DNA from: a virus
IMG/VR virus record: IMGVR_UViG_3300044984_003852
Span: 1 to 32,452 of that record
DNA length: 32,452 nt
Reading direction: 5' to 3' (one strand)
Made by a program: the position numbers and the translations under genes. Numbering within the stretch: position 1 is the stretch's first letter; each line of letters opens with the position of its first letter. Shown piece after piece: positions 14,685 through 21,541 of this stretch. The notes beneath the pieces are model-generated. The model searched no databases, was not told the DNA's origin, and saw only the letters and a program-made list of their open reading frames with translations.

Positions 14685-15149
14685 TTACTTACCGCCTACA
14701 TCACGTAGTTTTCTTATGTGATCTAATGCTTCAGCCGTAAACATAGGAAGAACATTACGTGCCTTTTCGGAGCTATAATTGTAATGTGCCATTAACATGG
14801 CAACATCTCCTGCGTCATCTGGTTTTTTAGACCATTTACTAAACCGCTTGCGTGGTCTAATAAGATTACGAAAGAAATCATATTGCATTTTAGGTGCACA
14901 CGAAGAACGAATATTCATTTCATTTGCAAACAATACAGTATCTTGAAAATATGACAACCCTCGGTTAATCATAAACGGCACATATTGTTTATCCACAGCA
15001 TCAATGTCAGCCGAACAATCGCTATAATCCGCTCGTGAATTTTCCATTAAGTTTGTTCCTCTCGATCCTTCATTAATATTATTAATAAAATCAAAAGGTG
15101 ATAACTTTTTAGGACCTACGGTTTTTTCTTTTGTTTTTGCCGCGGCCAT
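14685..15149 (-). CDS. 62: Clamp loader small subunit, gp62-like
   Basis: 154 residues (T4 gp62 187). It forms the gp44(4):gp62(1) complex that loads the gp45 clamp. Identification rests on K-Q-Y-V-P-F-M-I-N-R-G-L-S-Y-F-Q-D-T and F-F-R-N-L-I-R-P-R-K-R-F-S-K-W, both typical of marine T4-like gp62, together with its position directly after gene 44. The N-terminal 20 residues are Lys/Ala-rich. The ATG is 1 nt beyond the gp44 stop, so translation is probably coupled, which in T4 sets the subunit ratio. There is no ATPase motif, as expected. Confidence 0.88.
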   Translation of the reverse strand: MAAAKTKEKTVGPKKLSPFDFINNINEGSRGTNLMENSRADYSDCSADIDAVDKQYVPFMINRGLSYFQDTVLFANEMNIRSSCAPKMQYDFFRNLIRPRKRFSKWSKKPDDAGDVAMLMAHYNYSSEKARNVLPMFTAEALDHIRKLRDVGGK

Positions 15150-15150
15150 A

Positions 15151-16101
15151 TTATTTTTTCCAAGTTACATTACTCATCAATTCAGTGAGACACGCAACCA
15201 TGTTAAGTTCTCTGTCGGCCACAAATGCGGCTTTATAAGAATAATCAGCAAGAATAAGAACTGCGGATGGAATTGTTGATGGTTCCGCAGTATCACTAAG
15301 TCCATCATAAATCTTACGAAAAATAACGCTGCTGTCAAGTGAACTGTTATTAACAACCCAACTGCGCATACTTTTGAAATCCTTATCACGCAAATAAGAT
15401 GTCAATTGAGCAATGTTTTGATCACTCATACCTACAAGAATTTCTGTTGGAATGGTACCGCTTGTAGAATATCTTTGACATTCATTTAGCACTCGGCGCC
15501 AGTCCGGAGCATAACGAATAATCAATTCTGCAATTGTTTTTTCTTGAAACGTCACACCTTCATTTTTAAGAATAGTGGAAAGGCGTTTCATAAAATCACC
15601 TGCCAGTGAAGCAAGTTGTTTTTTATTTGTGTTAAATTCAATTACACTGCACCGACTGTGTAGTGGTTCGATAATTCTATTCTTAAAATTACACGTAAGA
15701 ATGAAACGACAATTATTACTAAATTCCTCGATAAAACCACGAAGAGCAGGCATTGTACTTGTCGGATTTAAATAATCAGCCTCGTCAAGAATTACAACTT
15801 TATAACCACCGGTTAATGATACGGTGCTTGCGAATTGTTTAATTTTATTGCGCAGCACATCAATGCCACTTTCTTCGGATCCGTTAATTAAAATGTAGTC
15901 AAGATTAAGCATATTGCATAATGCCTTGGCTGCAGTTGTTTTTCCTAGACCTGCGGTTCCAGAAAACATAAGATTAGGAAGTTGTCCTCCTTGAACAAGT
16001 TCATTTAATGTCTTTTTAAGATCAGACGGAAGGATACACTCGTCAATGGTTTTTGGGCGATAGCGTTCGCACCACAAATATTCGTTTTTGTTTGAATTCA
16101 T
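15151..16101 (-). CDS. 44: Clamp loader ATPase subunit, gp44-like
   Basis: 316 residues (T4 gp44 319). AAA+ ATPase of the RFC family: Walker A G-T-A-G-L-G-K-T at 48-55, Walker B V-V-I-L-D-E-A-D, sensor 1 F-I-L-T-C-N-F, and the S-R-C motif in L-H-S-R-C-S-V-I. The start M-N-S-N-K-N-E-Y-L-W-C-E-R-Y-R-P-K matches the conserved W-x-E-K/R-Y-R-P opening. It loads the gp45 ring onto primer-template junctions. A terminator lies between it and the upstream dsbA gene, and no clear promoter follows that terminator, so expression may depend on read-through. The ATG is preceded by A/T-rich sequence with no Shine-Dalgarno. Confidence 0.96.
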   Translation of the reverse strand: MNSNKNEYLWCERYRPKTIDECILPSDLKKTLNELVQGGQLPNLMFSGTAGLGKTTAAKALCNMLNLDYILINGSEESGIDVLRNKIKQFASTVSLTGGYKVVILDEADYLNPTSTMPALRGFIEEFSNNCRFILTCNFKNRIIEPLHSRCSVIEFNTNKKQLASLAGDFMKRLSTILKNEGVTFQEKTIAELIIRYAPDWRRVLNECQRYSTSGTIPTEILVGMSDQNIAQLTSYLRDKDFKSMRSWVVNNSSLDSSVIFRKIYDGLSDTAEPSTIPSAVLILADYSYKAAFVADRELNMVACLTELMSNVTWKK

Positions 16102-16124
16102 AATATATTAAAGTTAAAAAATAA

Positions 16125-16159
16125 GGCGCACCTGTTTATATGTATATGACAGGTGCGCC
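16125..16159 (-). terminator. Terminator or attenuator between dsbA and gene 44
   Basis: On the minus strand, a perfect GC-rich 11-bp stem (GGCGCACCTGT / ACAGGTGCGCC) with a 13-nt loop, followed by TTATTTTTT. It lies in the 78-nt gap between the DsbA-like gene and gene 44, inside what is otherwise the clamp/clamp-loader unit. Confidence 0.87.
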
Positions 16160-16179
16160 GTTTTGTATAAAATTACAAT

Positions 16180-16434
16180 TTAAATTGTTGTAATTTGTTG
16201 ATACAAGTCCTTAATGACACTTGTTTCGTTTTCAAATGAAGCAGCATTTTTCTTATGATAAATTTTTGCAACTTTACGGATGAAACTTTTTTCAACATCC
16301 AATGCATCGCTGGTCGCATTGATAATTTCTTTCATTTGGTCACGAGCATCATCCATTTTGGAAAGCTCCTCACCAATTTCTTTAATTGCATCCAGCATTG
16401 CGCGTTGTTCGCTCTCGTCTTTAAGGTGATTCAT
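16180..16434 (-). CDS. dsbA: DsbA-like double-stranded DNA-binding protein
   Basis: 84 residues (T4 DsbA about 89). The match to T4 DsbA by recall is in the C-terminal half: L-D-V-E-K-S-F-I-R-K-V-A-K-I-Y-H-K-K-N ... F-E-N-E-T-S-V-I-K-D-L-Y. The rest is helical and charged. T4 DsbA binds double-stranded DNA and has been linked to late promoter function and replication. Here the gene lies between the clamp and clamp-loader genes instead of its T4 location, and it is followed by a strong terminator, so it would be the last gene transcribed with gp45 when that terminator works. Confidence 0.75.
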   Translation of the reverse strand: MNHLKDESEQRAMLDAIKEIGEELSKMDDARDQMKEIINATSDALDVEKSFIRKVAKIYHKKNAASFENETSVIKDLYQQITTI

Positions 16435-16440
16435 ATTGTA

Positions 16441-16656
16441 TTATTGTTCGGTTGTCGGAAAATCAAGTTCAAGTTGTTCAAGTTGTTCTTCTTTTTCAAC
16501 AACAAAAGATTTTAATTTTTCAAAAAGTGCTCCCACAATTTGAAATTCCTCTGGTTGAAATGCTCCACGTTTGCTTACAGTGCTTATAATATTAACCATA
16601 AGAATAATATCTTGAGCTGAAACTTGAAAATTTAAATTATCGGTTTGTGTGTTCAT
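16441..16656 (-). CDS. Small conserved hypothetical protein next to clamp gene
   Basis: 71 residues (MNTQTDNLNFQVSAQDIILMVNIISTVSKRGAF...). The segment S-K-R-G-A-F-Q-P-E-E-F-Q-I-V-G-A-L-F-E-K-L resembles short helical proteins I recall from T4-like marine phages, of unknown role. The C-terminus is an acidic run of E-Q-L repeats likely to be helical. It starts 3 nt after the gp45 stop and ends 6 nt before dsbA, so it belongs to the gp45 unit. It is not recognisably gp33 or RpbA. Confidence 0.75.
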   Translation of the reverse strand: MNTQTDNLNFQVSAQDIILMVNIISTVSKRGAFQPEEFQIVGALFEKLKSFVVEKEEQLEQLELDFPTTEQ

Positions 16657-16659
16657 AGA

Positions 16660-17331
16660 TTATAGATTAAAAGATGAGGTTTTTTCCAATGCGATGAAAT
16701 ATTGCACTGGTTGTGATTGATTTGGCCAACGTGAGATAAGTTTGGAACTTATTTCAACTGCATAATCACCTGGAACAACTTTAAGATTGCCAATCAAAAA
16801 GTGTAGATCAAACGATGCCTTTTGGCTATTATTTTCATCAATAACAACCGAAAAAGTATTCGCCGATGGATTTTTTGGATCACCAACGGAAAGAGTTACA
16901 ATTCCATCTGATCCACTGATTACTAGGATTGAATGTCCTAAGGCGCCAGCGGCCTTACGAATTTGTCCTAAGACTTCTTCGGTAATGGTTACAATAAGAT
17001 CGGTTGATGGCATATTAATTTTGCTCTTAGGAGTAGTTAAAATGCTTGGATCTGCAAAGCGGTACGATGCTTGAGTGCGGCCGCTTTTGAAAAGTACACT
17101 GTCTTCGGAAAAATGAAGTTCAGGATCTTCCATCAACCCAAACATGGAAATGAATTCATTAAGATCATAAATTCCAAAGGTGGAATCAAATGAACTTACA
17201 TCAGCAATTGCCATAATGTTTTTCGCTTCGGAAATTGTCGAGATAGGCTCACCTGCTTTTACCAAAAGATTGGAATTAATTGATGAAAAGTTTTTAAGAA
17301 TATCAAGTGTTTGTGTATTTAGTTTTGTCAT
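16660..17331 (-). CDS. 45: DNA polymerase sliding clamp, gp45-like
   Basis: 223 residues (T4 gp45 228). The trimeric processivity ring for gp43, and in T4 also the mobile activator of late transcription with gp55 and gp33. Matches by recall: L-K-N-F-S-S-I-N-S-N-L at the N-terminus, A-D-V-S-S-F-D-S-T-F-G-I-Y-D-L-N-E-F, F-A-D-P-S, and the C-terminal Y-F-I-A-L-E strand. The ATG is 6 nt downstream of a TATAAT -10, so the mRNA should start at or next to the AUG. It heads the unit 45 - small gene - dsbA, which may read through into 44-62. Confidence 0.95.
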   Translation of the reverse strand: MTKLNTQTLDILKNFSSINSNLLVKAGEPISTISEAKNIMAIADVSSFDSTFGIYDLNEFISMFGLMEDPELHFSEDSVLFKSGRTQASYRFADPSILTTPKSKINMPSTDLIVTITEEVLGQIRKAAGALGHSILVISGSDGIVTLSVGDPKNPSANTFSVVIDENNSQKASFDLHFLIGNLKVVPGDYAVEISSKLISRWPNQSQPVQYFIALEKTSSFNL

Positions 17332-17337
17332 ATTTGA

Positions 17338-17366
17338 ATTATACTATAAATTGTGATAAAGGTAAA
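17338..17366 (-). promoter_or_regulatory. Early promoter of clamp gene, TTTACC-17-TATAAT
   Basis: -35 TTTACC (17361-17366) and -10 TATAAT (17338-17343), 17-nt spacer ending TATAG, minus strand. The -10 is 6 nt from the gp45 ATG. The GTTG block upstream of the -35 is missing (CCCTTTACC here). Confidence 0.83.
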
Positions 17367-17392
17367 GGGATTTGTTTTTAAATTTAAACACA

Positions 17393-17429
17393 AAAAGACG
17401 GATAGACCATAAAGATCTATCCGTCTTTT
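17393..17429 (-). terminator. Rho-independent terminator after winged-helix gene
   Basis: On the minus strand, a perfect 14-bp stem (AAAAGACGGATAGA / TCTATCCGTCTTTT) with a 9-nt loop, running into a U-tract. It begins 4 nt after the stop of the winged-helix gene and separates it from the gp45 promoter. Confidence 0.9.
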
Positions 17430-17432
17430 AAA

Positions 17433-17708
17433 TTATGCAACAATACCGCGGGCGCGATTTGGTGTACGATGTGTACCAAGACGATAGCGACGAACTTTTT
17501 CTCCGCGATTGGTTTTGCGATCATTGAGATAGATTGCAAAACCTTCTCCACGAAGTTGTGCAATTACACGAGACGGATCCGAAATTCCGCTTTGCTTTGC
17601 TTCACCAGCAGAAAATTCATGGCCTTCCAAAAGGAAGGAATAAATTGCATCGGCCTGAGTCATGTTCTTTGTGAGACGTGACAGTTTGTCTGTTTGTTTC
17701 TTAGTCAT
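17433..17708 (-). CDS. Winged helix-turn-helix DNA-binding protein
   Basis: 91 residues, basic. T-K-N-M-T-Q-A-D-A-I-Y-S-F-L-L-E-G-H-E-F-S-A-G-E-A-K reads as helices 1 and 2, S-D-P-S-R-V-I-A-Q-L-R as a recognition helix, and G-F-A-I-Y-L-N ... R-R-Y-R-L-G-T as the wing. The R-Y-R-L-G-T ending is shared with many small wHTH proteins of marine T4-like phages. It probably regulates transcription or binds DNA structurally. It is a single gene ended by its own terminator. Its leader has a run of 15 A residues 9 nt before the ATG, and no clear promoter, so it may be read through from the MoxR-like gene. Confidence 0.8.
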   Translation of the reverse strand: MTKKQTDKLSRLTKNMTQADAIYSFLLEGHEFSAGEAKQSGISDPSRVIAQLRGEGFAIYLNDRKTNRGEKVRRYRLGTHRTPNRARGIVA

Positions 17709-17717
17709 ATATTTCTA

Positions 17718-17732
17718 TTTTTTTTTTTTTTT
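17718..17732. repeat. 15-nt homopolymer (A on the mRNA strand)
   Basis: An uninterrupted run of 15 T on the plus strand (A15 in the mRNA) in the leader of the winged-helix gene. It is the longest homopolymer I noticed in the window. Its length could vary between clones or be mis-sequenced. Confidence 0.9.
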
Positions 17733-17781
17733 CTTTGGCCAGTTTCATATATTTGGAGAAGGACCACTCACCAAAATTTTA

Positions 17782-18978
17782 TCAGAAAGGAATTTCTTCC
17801 ACTGGAGGTTCAGCAGGAGCAACGATTTGTCCTTCCTCATTTAATTGAATGGAATTACCATCAATTTTTGTGTATAAATCTAGAAATGCTTCACGCGTTT
17901 CATTTTCAAATCGGCTGATACACATATTGATTGCGGTAAGGCGATCATTAAAGACGCTGTAAGCTTTAATAATGTGGCACAAGCGGCGTGTACTGATCAG
18001 TTCATCAACGCCTTCCGCTTCATATGTTTTGCGAATAACCGCACTCCATCCTACAAGTTTGTCAACAAATTCATCGTCTTTAATGTCAAGTGCATCGTGA
18101 TGCTTTTTAACAATGTTGTGTTCGGTTTTAAAGTTTGGATACGGTTGATCAATTGTTGCAATAAACCTTTCCATGAAAGCATCGTCAATAATACTAGCGG
18201 CGCTATACCGACCATCATCGCTTCCGCGGCCTTTGGTATTTGCGGTCGCAATAACATTAAATCCTTTTGCGGGATGGACCATTTGGCCGATCTTTTTAAT
18301 AAGAATTGGCTTACCTTCAAGAACACCTTGAAGGCACATAATTTTATTTGAACCACGGTCAATTTCGTCAATAAGAAGAATGCAACCACGTTCCATTGCT
18401 TTTACAACTGGTCCTTTGTGAAACACCGTTTCACCATTAATCAAACGGAAACCACCAATCAAATCATCTTCATCGGTTTCTGGGCTGATTTGAATTCGGA
18501 TATATTCACGATTAAGTTTTGCGCACGCTTGTTCCACCATCATTGTTTTTCCGTTACCAGAAAGACCGCTAATATAAACAGGGAAAAACATTTTGCTTTG
18601 AATCACCTTTTTAATGGTGGAATGTTCACCCCAGGCAACAAATGTAGGATCAACCGCGGGAACATAAACATCGTCATTGCAAAGTGTATTAATTTTTGCA
18701 GGTGCGGGAATTGACATATTGAAAACAGGTTCCGGTGCTGAGATCGTCTGAGCGGCAGGTGAGAATGATCCAGTCATACGGCCTTTAAAAAGGTCGCGCA
18801 AATCGTATCTACCATAACCGACTTTTAACGCATCGGTCATAAAAGTTTCTTGAATTTCTTTGTATTTCATACCTTCGGAACGACCTGCTTCATTAATAGC
18901 GGTAGTTCCGAAAAACGGTTTTTCGCCTTTTGCGAATAGTTGATCCAAAGTTGATTTCGCGGATTCAGTTAGTTTCAT
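17782..18978 (-). CDS. MoxR/CobS-like AAA+ ATPase
   Basis: I place the start at the ATG at 18978 (MKLTESAKSTLDQLF), because an early promoter lies at 19010-19038. The frame stays open to 19083, but those codons would be upstream of the transcript start. The protein has 398 residues: a helical N-terminal part with a proline-rich linker to about residue 110, then Walker A G-L-S-G-N-G-K-T at 138-145, Walker B I-L-L-I-D-E-I-D (190-197), sensor 1 V-I-A-T-A-N-T and an R-F-I-A-T-I segment. This is the MoxR/CbbQ/CobS class, which works with VWA-domain partners as a remodelling machine. The VWA partner is the adjacent upstream gene. CobS-like genes are known in marine T4-like phages; their role in infection is unclear. 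Confidence 0.92.
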   Translation of the reverse strand: MKLTESAKSTLDQLFAKGEKPFFGTTAINEAGRSEGMKYKEIQETFMTDALKVGYGRYDLRDLFKGRMTGSFSPAAQTISAPEPVFNMSIPAPAKINTLCNDDVYVPAVDPTFVAWGEHSTIKKVIQSKMFFPVYISGLSGNGKTMMVEQACAKLNREYIRIQISPETDEDDLIGGFRLINGETVFHKGPVVKAMERGCILLIDEIDRGSNKIMCLQGVLEGKPILIKKIGQMVHPAKGFNVIATANTKGRGSDDGRYSAASIIDDAFMERFIATIDQPYPNFKTEHNIVKKHHDALDIKDDEFVDKLVGWSAVIRKTYEAEGVDELISTRRLCHIIKAYSVFNDRLTAINMCISRFENETREAFLDLYTKIDGNSIQLNEEGQIVAPAEPPVEEIPF

Positions 18979-19009
18979 AATATAGGTTGTATCGTTTCCC
19001 GATGAAGTT

Positions 19010-19038
19010 ATTCTACCATATTTTGCACGGTTTGTAAA
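19010..19038 (-). promoter_or_regulatory. Early promoter of MoxR-like gene, TTTACA-17-TAGAAT
   Basis: -35 TTTACA (19033-19038) in AAAAAGTTGTTTACA, -10 TAGAAT (19010-19015), 17-nt spacer ending TATGG, minus strand. Unlike most others here it leaves a leader of about 25 nt, with CGGGAAA but no convincing Shine-Dalgarno. It sits just before the end of the VWA gene's downstream region. Confidence 0.85.
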
Positions 19039-19063
19039 CAACTTTTTATCGAAAGAATCATTT

Positions 19064-21430
19064 TTATGCAATAATTTCAGCAAATTTGCTCAGAAATACT
19101 CTGGAATTCCTTTTCTCGGAGGTAAATTTGGTAAAATCCTTAGCCAGTTTGTTTTGTGCACTGGCTTCATTGAAACTTTTGCCTTCTTTAAGAGTTTCAC
19201 TTTCAAAGGTATCATCATTGTCAATGTTTAGATTTTTACTTCCTTCAAAAATGAAGTATGCGTCATATCCAAATGCACCTGTCACAAGAGTGCATTTTTC
19301 TTTCTTATTTTTCTTAACTTCAGTTTTGAAAGATTCCATACCCTCAGCCCAAGAAACGTCCTTTTTATTTTTAGAGTTGTATCTGAATGCATCAATACCG
19401 GTGGTTTTAATATCTTTTTGATTTTGTCCAATGAAGAATCCTATTGCGGTAGTACCACAAGTAATTTTCAAATTTTCAATAAGATCCAAATACATTTGTT
19501 TAGGCATTGTACCATAACCATAAGGGTTTTGTTCAAAATCAATTTCACGGCCGTGAATGTTAATTTTGAAGTTTTTGTTTCTTGTAAAATCTCCAGGTGC
19601 TGCTCCACTTACAGGTTTGCGATAATTAATATCTGTTGCTACATCCATTACGTTTACCTTTGAGCCATCACCATCAGTAAGAAAAACTGTATTCATTTTT
19701 TGAATTCGATTTTTTGTTTTGAAGTTTTTTACAATATCGTGAGCAATGATAATTGCTTCCAATAATGGTGTACTGCACATTCTTTCATAACCTGTGTTCA
19801 TATTAAATCTGCTCAAAGCATTTTTATTAAAGTTGAATAGTTGAGCTTTAAGTTCACGAACCGACAATTCAAATTTATCTTTTTTCATTGAGCTGTTAAG
19901 TAATTCAAAAACATGAGCTCTATCCTGCAATGTAATATGTAAACCAAATGTTGTTTTAATTCTCGGTTTATTATATTGTAAATCATCAGGGCCTGTGAAG
20001 CCATAAACCTCAAATGGAATTCCGACCGCTTTGCAGAAATAAACAAGTTGAAGTGTTTGATTCACAACATCTTCCAAAGTGTAGCGCATCGAGCCGCTAT
20101 AATCAATGAAGAATACCATTCCGTGAGATTTGGCATCAGCCAACGTTGTGACACTTTTGAAAATTTGATCTTCAAATTTGTAAGAATGAAGCTTATTGAC
20201 ATTAATAGAACCAGAATCACTTTGACGTGAGCGGCTGTATTGAAAAGCAGATTTTCTGCGTTCAAATTCTTTAATAAGAACAGCAATGTGTTTTTTTGTT
20301 TTAGATTTAAAATCAATAAAGTCATTTATAAATTCCGGGTTTGTCATTGCATAATTATAATGCGGACTTGCCTGACGAGCTTTCATAATGGTATCAATAG
20401 GAACAACGCAGTTCATTGTTTGTTCCTTTGTCGGTGAATTTACCACTTGATAGTTCATTTCTTTTTGTAAACTTTTCAAATTTGAATCAAATTCATTTTG
20501 TGTCATTGAATTCAATCCATCAATGATTTTAGAATTTAATTCATCTTGAGTGTCTGAATCGGCCGAATCATCTTTTTCATCTTGATCGGCAGATGGCGGT
20601 GGAGTTTTTTGTGAAGCACCTTCTTCTTGGCCTTTACCATCCGTATCATCTTCGGAATCATCTTGGCCTTTACCATCCGTATCATCTTCGGAATCATCTT
20701 GGCCTTCATTTTTGGTGTCATTCAAACCTTTGGTCTGTTTGTCATTTTCAGAATCATCATTCTCATCATCAGCAGGTTCAGGAGAAGCAATTTGTTCTTC
20801 AGAATCTTGATTATTCTGTTTTTGCTCGGAATCGGAATCATCTTCTTGATCTTCCTTTTCTTTCTCCTTTTCCTTTTTGACGAGATCATAAACATCTTTG
20901 CAAATATCAAGAACATCGTCATATGTTTCAGCTGCCAAACAACGAGAATAAATTGCTTCCTCTTCCTTGTTCATAGGCACTTGAATCAAAGCCCCAATTT
21001 TACCTCTAAGATTAAGACGGTCAATAAATTTTAAATTTCCGACAACAAGATTTTTGATTTTGAAAAAATCATTTTCAATAAAGTATTTGTAACCTTCATT
21101 GAAGGAATAAACAAGACCAGGATAATTGTCGCGGACTAATCGCTCAATGCGAATATCTTCAACAATGTTACCAATGTCAAATGGAGCACCAGGAATATGT
21201 TTACGGAATTTTTCAATAGCATCACTTGGTGTGTGCAAAGCATGACCAACTTCGTGGCCGACAAGCAAGTCGGAAACGCCTTTGTTGGTGGAATTCCAGG
21301 TTGGGAGACCTAATGTTCTACTTTTAATGTCAAAGAATGCAGTATTATAGTTTCCAACTACAACATCAATATTTTCCTTGGCCAAAAGCTTGGCCAGCAT
21401 TGTCTGAGAGTTTGAATTGACTGCCTTCAT
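19064..21430 (-). CDS. Zincin-VWA protein (CobT-like partner of MoxR ATPase)
   Basis: 788 residues in three parts. Residues 1-180 hold a metallopeptidase-like domain with H59-E-V-G-H63 and, about 30 residues on, N-I-V-E-D-I-R-I-E, whose Glu could be the third zinc ligand. Residues 190-300 are a very acidic, low-complexity linker with a perfect 36-bp tandem repeat. From about 430 comes a von Willebrand factor A domain with the MIDAS motif D443-Y-S-G-S-M and, later, V-F-L-T-D-G-D-G-S. The layout matches CobT-like/VWA proteins that pair with MoxR/CobS ATPases, the next gene downstream. It may act as a protease or as an adaptor that grips a metal-dependent substrate. The ATG is 6 nt from a -10, predicting a leaderless mRNA. 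Its target is unknown. Confidence 0.92.
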   Translation of the reverse strand: MKAVNSNSQTMLAKLLAKENIDVVVGNYNTAFFDIKSRTLGLPTWNSTNKGVSDLLVGHEVGHALHTPSDAIEKFRKHIPGAPFDIGNIVEDIRIERLVRDNYPGLVYSFNEGYKYFIENDFFKIKNLVVGNLKFIDRLNLRGKIGALIQVPMNKEEEAIYSRCLAAETYDDVLDICKDVYDLVKKEKEKEKEDQEDDSDSEQKQNNQDSEEQIASPEPADDENDDSENDKQTKGLNDTKNEGQDDSEDDTDGKGQDDSEDDTDGKGQEEGASQKTPPPSADQDEKDDSADSDTQDELNSKIIDGLNSMTQNEFDSNLKSLQKEMNYQVVNSPTKEQTMNCVVPIDTIMKARQASPHYNYAMTNPEFINDFIDFKSKTKKHIAVLIKEFERRKSAFQYSRSRQSDSGSINVNKLHSYKFEDQIFKSVTTLADAKSHGMVFFIDYSGSMRYTLEDVVNQTLQLVYFCKAVGIPFEVYGFTGPDDLQYNKPRIKTTFGLHITLQDRAHVFELLNSSMKKDKFELSVRELKAQLFNFNKNALSRFNMNTGYERMCSTPLLEAIIIAHDIVKNFKTKNRIQKMNTVFLTDGDGSKVNVMDVATDINYRKPVSGAAPGDFTRNKNFKINIHGREIDFEQNPYGYGTMPKQMYLDLIENLKITCGTTAIGFFIGQNQKDIKTTGIDAFRYNSKNKKDVSWAEGMESFKTEVKKNKKEKCTLVTGAFGYDAYFIFEGSKNLNIDNDDTFESETLKEGKSFNEASAQNKLAKDFTKFTSEKRNSRVFLSKFAEIIA
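20627..20706. repeat. 36-bp tandem repeat in acidic linker of VWA protein
   Basis: Two perfect 36-bp copies (20627-20662 and 20663-20698) plus the first 8 bases of a third. They encode repeated acidic 12-residue blocks of the form GKGQDDSEDDTD. In-frame expansion or contraction by slippage would change linker length without breaking the protein. Confidence 0.93.
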
Positions 21431-21436
21431 GTGAAT

Positions 21437-21465
21437 ATTCTACCATAAAGCAAGGCGGATGTAAA
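21437..21465 (-). promoter_or_regulatory. Early promoter of VWA gene, TTTACA-17-TAGAAT
   Basis: -35 TTTACA (21460-21465) in GAAAAAAGTTGTTTACA, -10 TAGAAT (21437-21442), 17-nt spacer ending TATGG, minus strand. The ATG at 21430 is 6 nt from the -10. The rest of the gap up to the gp46 stop (21466-21541) has no hairpin I consider a terminator. Confidence 0.87.
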
Positions 21466-21541
21466 CAACTTTTTTCAGTAGAATGAAAATATTTTCGATT
21501 TCACCCCTATTTGACAGCCAATCCGTTTAGATCTAAAGGAA

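Noticed and set aside
18979-19083. Longer N-terminus for the MoxR-like ATPase starting at 19083
   Set aside because: The early promoter at 19010-19038 lies within it, so those codons would be upstream of the transcript start; the segment also overlaps the end of the VWA gene.
20627-20706. 36-bp direct repeats that could suggest a CRISPR-like array
   Set aside because: The copies are adjacent with no spacers, are a multiple of 3 and encode an acidic repeat inside a continuous VWA gene.
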